Program-made: the position numbers and the translations under genes
Notes under the pieces: model-generated
What the model was told of the DNA's origin: nothing
Databases searched by the model: none
The model's input: the letters and a program-made list of their open reading frames with translations, nothing else
DNA from: an uncultured Porphyromonadaceae bacterium
GTDB lineage: Bacteria > Bacteroidota > Bacteroidia > Bacteroidales > Muribaculaceae
Direction of reading: 5' to 3'
Length of the DNA stretch: 64,000 nt
Assembly: GCA_902461565.1 (NCBI GenBank)
Contig: CABPYL010000010.1
Coordinates: 19,220 to 83,219 of the forward strand
Shown here: one piece after another, positions 60,226 through 64,000 of the stretch
Numbering within the stretch: the first letter of the stretch is position 1
How the letters are laid out: each line of letters opens with the position of its first letter

Positions 60226-62088
60226 TCAAAGCATGAAATCTGTAATACCGATACGTCCATCCTTTACTGTCGGATCCAAGTCAGGTTGCCAGGTACGTAC
60301 ATGTATAAGTGGAGATGCTTTCTCAGAAAAGTCAATCAGGAGAAACAAATAACCGGTATCCCCATAGCTGGATGAAAAATAATCCTGTTTAATCTGAATT
60401 CCATAGATATTGGTATTACTGTTTGATCTTCTGATAATGTTGTCGGCAAAATGAAGATTAATAAACTCGTTGCTTCCGAAGCATTTTTTGAGATTCTTCA
60501 TATACTCTTCTTTTGTTTGCCTTGTGTACTTCACATGTTTCTTCATTGCAACACCCATATCAGACTTTCCGCGCTGCGTCACTACAGATCCGGTGATAAT
60601 CAATGCGTCTGATGAAAAAATGCTATTGATATAATCAAGTCTTTTCAACGCATAGGCGGTTTTGTATGTCTCAAGGAAATGAATCATAACATTTCGTGCC
60701 TGATCATCCCATTCGCCTCTGTTCATAATATCATCGAGAGCTTCCTTCCCAAGACCAAAAGCAACTTCCAGAACCTTTGCATCTGAATTCAGATAGAAAA
60801 CGACATCTTCAGTAAATACGCGCCGATTGTTCTTGAAAGAGAAACTCATTGGGAATCCACGGCAAATCACGCCTCCATTCTCATCGGGACGCATATCTAA
60901 TGCTGGTTTTCGCAAGAGCCTGGCATCGCCATAGTTGATAAGTTTTCTGAACATATCCCATCCTTCAGGAGTAAACAGATCTTCTATTCCGGAATAATTA
61001 CGCACTGCCAAAGCGTCTCCTATTCTTTTCATTGTATTACTGTAATCTCCTGCGCCTAAAGTTTGTTTTGCGGCTGTAGTCTTGTATTCCGCTGCCACAA
61101 ACGTACCGGAGGATGTCGTTTCACAGTCCTTTGAATCGACCTTGATCAAAGCTGTCGGGAACGGCACGGCAGATGTCGAAGCCAAAACACAGCGAAGATC
61201 CGGATGTATGTTAGCTTCTTCACGACATTCATATTCAGCATTGATTTTTAGACGCTTAATCTTGTAATTCATAGGGATAGAAATTTCACCTATGCCGTCT
61301 TTCGCTGTATAAATCTCAGGATTTTCTTCCTTGGAATTGTCAATGGTATAATTGAAATTGACGGCTGGCTGACCTTTATAAAGAATTTCAAGAGACACCA
61401 ACTGCTCATCGTTTTCCGGCTCGATGGAAGTCGCCTTAACTTCTATGGCAGCCAAAATATCCTTTACGCACTTATGGATATGCTGCATCATATTATAATT
61501 TCCAAGATCATCCTCTACCATCTCGATATCTCCGTCAGGACAACTTCGAAGAAGAGCTAACGCCCAGTAATAATTCTGTAGAGCATCTCCTATCTTTGCT
61601 GCTTTTTCATTACGACGGCCCTCGTACATCCATTTTCTGGCAAGGCCAACGCGACGGCTAAACATTGCATACATGTCGCTACGCTTCATAAAGCGATAGA
61701 CATTATATTCATTTTTAACTTTTTCCACATATTCCTTGACATTCTTCAATGTGGCAGAGGAATATGAATTGATGATACTGTTCATCTTTTCTTCAGACAC
61801 AAGATCTCCATCCTTGCTCTCCTCTGAGGCTATATAGCTGAACTGCGACTGAACACTGACTGTGATCTGACTTATCAACGCATTGAGTGCTGATTGGCGC
61901 GCAACATCAATATCCGTTCCGACTCCAAGTCCAATGATATAGTCTTCGCTGTTTTGTATCTTTTTCCATTGATCAGAAGTTATTTCCTGCGCAACGGAAT
62001 GGAATGTTGTTAAACAGATAAAGATTATGACGCCACAAAGTAGAAGAATTTTACGCAAATAGCATGATGCGAATTTGACAGATGTCAT
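60226..62088 (-). CDS. LPP20-like secreted protein with NTF2-like C-terminus
   Basis: A 620-residue exported protein with signal peptide (about 1-34, TFHSVAQ). Residues 40-130 resemble the LPP20 domain (SEDYIIGLGVGTDIDVARQSALNALISQITVSVQSQF). A middle region (about 150-350) includes helical and Ig-like parts. Residues about 475-610 look like an NTF2/SnoaL-like fold (MIHFLETYKTAYALKRLDYINSIFSSDALIITGSVV). The combination recurs near PEGA and caspase-type genes in Bacteroidales, but no function is known. It heads the operon whose leader contains the structured RNA at 62155-62469. Confidence 0.78.
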   Translation of the reverse strand: MTSVKFASCYLRKILLLCGVIIFICLTTFHSVAQEITSDQWKKIQNSEDYIIGLGVGTDIDVARQSALNALISQITVSVQSQFSYIASEESKDGDLVSEEKMNSIINSYSSATLKNVKEYVEKVKNEYNVYRFMKRSDMYAMFSRRVGLARKWMYEGRRNEKAAKIGDALQNYYWALALLRSCPDGDIEMVEDDLGNYNMMQHIHKCVKDILAAIEVKATSIEPENDEQLVSLEILYKGQPAVNFNYTIDNSKEENPEIYTAKDGIGEISIPMNYKIKRLKINAEYECREEANIHPDLRCVLASTSAVPFPTALIKVDSKDCETTSSGTFVAAEYKTTAAKQTLGAGDYSNTMKRIGDALAVRNYSGIEDLFTPEGWDMFRKLINYGDARLLRKPALDMRPDENGGVICRGFPMSFSFKNNRRVFTEDVVFYLNSDAKVLEVAFGLGKEALDDIMNRGEWDDQARNVMIHFLETYKTAYALKRLDYINSIFSSDALIITGSVVTQRGKSDMGVAMKKHVKYTRQTKEEYMKNLKKCFGSNEFINLHFADNIIRRSNSNTNIYGIQIKQDYFSSSYGDTGYLFLLIDFSEKASPLIHVRTWQPDLDPTVKDGRIGITDFML

Positions 62089-62154
62089 GAAAACAGTAAT
62101 TAATACTTTTGCCGCGGTCTTCCTCTCGTTGGCGTTGATTGGTTAGTATTAAAT

Positions 62155-62469
62155 AAGAAAAGCGTAGGAATCTGTATCTGTTACCGTCCTTCGTTCAGAG
62201 GCTTCTCGCATTGCCCATCAATAGTCGGACGGCAACGAAGAAGCCCTACGCTTATATATGTAATAGATGCTTCCGGCTGTATCTCTCACGAGATAATATG
62301 CCGAATGCAAAGTAATTACATATCCGCAGGCATCTATCGTTGCTTAATCCCTGACTATTGATCGAAATTTTGCGAGAATTTCTGAACGTCAAGAATCAGC
62401 GTGGATAAACGCTTTCCATCATGTGTGCTTACCCACCTACACTCCCTTAACCGGGGCTTCGACGGTCTG
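62155..62469 (-). ncRNA. candidate structured RNA with pseudoknots, unidentified
   Basis: A roughly 315-nt minus-strand transcript is inferred from a -7 TATTTTTG (62483-62476), with ATTG (62505-62502) as a poor -33. Complementary segments are nested: TTCTCGCA 62203-62210 with 62371-62378; ATCAATAGTC 62217-62226 with 62353-62362; GCAACGA 62232-62238 with 62337-62343; TAGATGC 62264-62270 with 62330-62336. A 6-bp hairpin 62280-62285/62290-62295 has a GUGA loop on the minus strand only. TATGTAAT 62257-62264 with 62315-62322 and AAGCGTAGG 62160-62168 with 62245-62253 cross these helices, giving possible pseudoknots. The RNA ends near a TTTTCTTATTT tract. I find no tmRNA, RNase P, 6S, SRP or cobalamin hallmark. 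It could be a trans-acting RNA or the leader of the downstream operon. Confidence 0.6.
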
Positions 62470-62605
62470 CGATTGCAAAAATAATGATATTTTTTGGAAA
62501 TCAATTATACCCGACAAAAAAATATCTTGCAGAAATATTTTAAATAGTGTATATAGTGAGATCCTGTTAAGAAACCGTTACAGAGCTGCGAGAAAACAAA
62601 CTAAA

Positions 62606-62632
62606 AAGCGCTTCCGAAAACCGGAAGCGCTT
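62606..62632 (-). terminator. terminator of tRNA-Cys
   Basis: A perfect 11-bp stem (62606-62616 with 62622-62632) with an AAAAC loop on the plus strand; minus-strand transcription then meets TTTT at 62605 downward. It lies four bases past the tRNA 3' end. Confidence 0.9.
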
Positions 62633-62635
62633 GAG

Positions 62636-62706
62636 AGGTACCAAGCAGAATCGAACTGCTGTGCTCGGTTTTGCAGACCGATGCCTAACCACTCGGCCAT
62701 GGTACC
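62636..62706 (-). tRNA. tRNA-Cys (anticodon GCA)
   Basis: A 71-nt cloverleaf. The acceptor stem GGTACCA pairs with TGGTACC, the D arm is GCCGAGTGGTTAGGC, the anticodon stem-loop TCGGT-CTGCAAA-ACCGA presents GCA, and the T arm is AGCAG-TTCGATT-CTGCT. The discriminator is T, as is usual for tRNA-Cys. CCA is not encoded. It has its own promoter and terminator and lies alone. Confidence 0.97.
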
Positions 62707-62725
62707 ATTTGTGGTATTGCGAGTG

Positions 62726-62756
62726 CAAAGTTAAGCAAAGTTTTTATATCTGCAAA
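62726..62756 (-). promoter_or_regulatory. promoter of tRNA-Cys
   Basis: On the minus strand TAACTTTG (62733-62726) and TTTG (62756-62753) are perfect with a 19-bp spacer. The predicted start is about 12 bases above the tRNA 5' end. Confidence 0.88.
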
Positions 62757-62771
62757 ATTATTTTTGCATTT

Positions 62772-64000
62772 TTATTCGTAGGTATAATCTACCTTGGGTG
62801 AAACAGTCCTGAACTGATCCATCGCCATACCTGTTTTGGCGCCGATATAAGTGGGATCGGAAATGTAGAACGTTTCGCCACCAACATTATAGGAGGTTCC
62901 ATCCACGGGCTTGTCGAGTTTGACGGCGACGGCCTCATGACCGGGGAAATTCAGCAGCAAGGCCTTTTTGCCAAGAGCGTTCCAGAGGAAGTAGGAGTAG
63001 AAGATGGAACGGTCTTCGCAGTCGTTGAGGGGATAGTAGAGGCTCTCCTCGAGGAAATAGGGTTTCTCGAAGCCGTGGAATGCCTGGTCGGTAGCATACT
63101 CGAACACATGTTGCGTGAACGACAGCAGTTCTTCCACATCTGTCCCGTCGGCGAGGGCTCCGAGTTGTTCCTGTATCTGACGCACGAGGTCGCGGCGCAG
63201 CTTGGGCTGAATGTTGGAGCGGGCGTATCCATCCATCTGCATCTGCGGGTAGCGGTACAGAATGGGGATAAGATTCTCGTTAAGCTCGCCTGTGAGGTGG
63301 AGCTTCCCGTACTGAAGATCGAACGTTTTCGGCTTTTCGGGAATCTTCAGCTCGTTGATAACAAGGTCGAACGCTTTGCCCTTGCTGGCTTCGGCTGGCA
63401 GCGTGCATGTTCGTATCTGATTGCCAGAGAGTGCGCTGTCAGGCATTCCGTCCGGCAGAAACATATAATAATTCTTACCGTTGTTATCAAATTTCGTATA
63501 CCTTATACCGTACACCTCCTGTTCGATAGGCAGCAAAAGGATGGGAATTTTACCTGCTGATGCAGTTGCCAGTCGGGCATCGTAGCCCATATTGGTAAGC
63601 AGATAGTGTATCACGGATACGCGCGCTGTATTATCGCCCTCGGGAATCTTGGCACATACGTAGTCGTGGACAAGACGGTAGGTGAGATAGTCGTTGAGAC
63701 CTGCGTCGCGGGCAATCTTCTGAAGTGTGGGAGTAACAAATTTAGCCACGTCCTGACGTTCGAGCGATCGCCACTGATTAGCAAAGTCCTCGGCTGTCCG
63801 CAATGTGTTTTTTACATTGTAACTCACCTTTGGCACTTTTACAGGCATTGTATAGAACGAGAATCTGTCGGCATCTTCCGACTTTTTATCGGGTTTGGGC
63901 AAATCGGCTGGCTTAGGCGCCGGCGCAGGTTCCGGCTTAGGTGCAGGGGCTGGCTCAGGCTTGGACGCCGGCGCAGGTTCCGGCTTAGGTGCAGGGGCTG
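62772..64000 (-). CDS. transglutaminase-like protein with Pro/Ala/Lys repeat linker, 5' end beyond window
   Basis: The reading frame is open to the window edge, so the protein is partial at its N-terminus; the visible part is about 409 residues. It begins with a PKPEPAPA-type repeat linker. The C-terminal 150 residues carry a transglutaminase/papain-like triad: Cys in LNDCEDRSIFYSYFLWN, His in NFPGHEAVAV and Asp in ISDPTYIGAKTG. A helical middle region with LTYRLVHDYVCAKIPEGDN precedes it. The apparent start at 63902 uses TTG inside the linker and is not real. It is probably secreted and works as a peptidase or cross-linking enzyme, but substrates are unknown. Confidence 0.82.
   Translation of the reverse strand, partial: APAPKPEPAPASKPEPAPAPKPEPAPAPKPADLPKPDKKSEDADRFSFYTMPVKVPKVSYNVKNTLRTAEDFANQWRSLERQDVAKFVTPTLQKIARDAGLNDYLTYRLVHDYVCAKIPEGDNTARVSVIHYLLTNMGYDARLATASAGKIPILLLPIEQEVYGIRYTKFDNNGKNYYMFLPDGMPDSALSGNQIRTCTLPAEASKGKAFDLVINELKIPEKPKTFDLQYGKLHLTGELNENLIPILYRYPQMQMDGYARSNIQPKLRRDLVRQIQEQLGALADGTDVEELLSFTQHVFEYATDQAFHGFEKPYFLEESLYYPLNDCEDRSIFYSYFLWNALGKKALLLNFPGHEAVAVKLDKPVDGTSYNVGGETFYISDPTYIGAKTGMAMDQFRTVSPKVDYTYE
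63919..64000 (-). repeat. tandem Pro/Ala/Lys/Glu-coding repeats
   Basis: A 34-base segment at 63919-63952 is repeated exactly at 63967-64000, 48 bases apart, encoding PKPEPAPA[PS] units. The array continues past the window edge. It forms a low-complexity, probably extended linker, prone to length change. Confidence 0.85.

Noticed and set aside
62155..62469. tmRNA, RNase P RNA or cobalamin riboswitch
   Set aside because: No tRNA-like ends or tag ORF, no GAGGAAAGTCC-type core, and no GCCAGGAGACC-type box were found on either strand, so I call it unidentified.

Overview
The window reads as chromosome from a gut-type member of the Bacteroidales, most likely the Muribaculaceae. The support is: many lipoproteins with a lipobox Cys, PorT-like barrels, a phosphate-selective-type porin, a PCMD lipoprotein, WG-repeat proteins, KorAB, and the Bacteroidetes promoter code (-33 TTTG, about 20 bp, then -7 TAnnTTTG) found perfectly upstream of many genes. 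Shine-Dalgarno sequences are largely absent. Base composition looks near 50% GC in housekeeping genes and visibly lower in the surface-protein islands (about 46-49 kb and 56-62 kb). The family-level assignment is an inference.

Layout. 0-9.3 kb: SNF2 helicase, two FKBP prolyl isomerases, lepA, pepD with a secreted muramidase, then a small membrane protein and an OmpH-like lipoprotein. 9.6-14.7 kb: mannose-1-phosphate guanylyltransferase, argS, a BI-1 protein and a MATE exporter. 14.7-16.7 kb: a redox cluster in which oxyR is divergent from a small ferredoxin and is followed by a membrane polyferredoxin; OxyR-like dyads sit at both promoters. 16.7-23.3 kb: YczE-like membrane protein, KilA-N protein, pyrH-frr, korAB. 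23.4-26.6 kb: two WG-repeat proteins, one carrying a caspase-like domain. 26.9-32.3 kb: a four-gene unit of a PSD-family decarboxylase with a PsiD-like N-terminal domain, an APC antiporter, an MFS carrier and a DcaP-like porin. 32.6-39.7 kb: lipoprotein, MalY/PatB-type C-S lyase, DUF3737, solitary HigA-like regulator with a perfect operator, two secreted unknowns, a Crp/Fnr regulator, nagB and a PorT-like barrel. 39.9-45.8 kb: ribH-SUI1-TPR cluster, PfkB kinase plus SIS isomerase, glycosyltransferase, histidine kinase. 46-50.8 kb: surface lipoproteins, barrel, porin, winged-helix protein. 51.3-55.7 kb: carAB. 55.9-64 kb: a lipoprotein/PEGA/LPP20-like operon, a strongly structured RNA candidate, tRNA-Cys and a transglutaminase-like secreted protein cut by the window edge.

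The most interesting items are (1) the decarboxylase-antiporter-MFS-porin unit, a plausible undescribed pyruvoyl-dependent amino-acid decarboxylation/exchange system; (2) the roughly 315-nt minus-strand RNA at 62155-62469, with its own promoter, nested long-range helices, a GNRA hairpin and possible pseudoknots, which lacks the hallmarks of tmRNA and RNase P; (3) an OxyR circuit controlling two iron-sulfur proteins; and (4) the secreted WG-caspase and its truncated, recently duplicated neighbour. Several starts were moved downstream because the longest ORF began inside a clear promoter. No insertion sequence, CRISPR array, rRNA or origin was seen.
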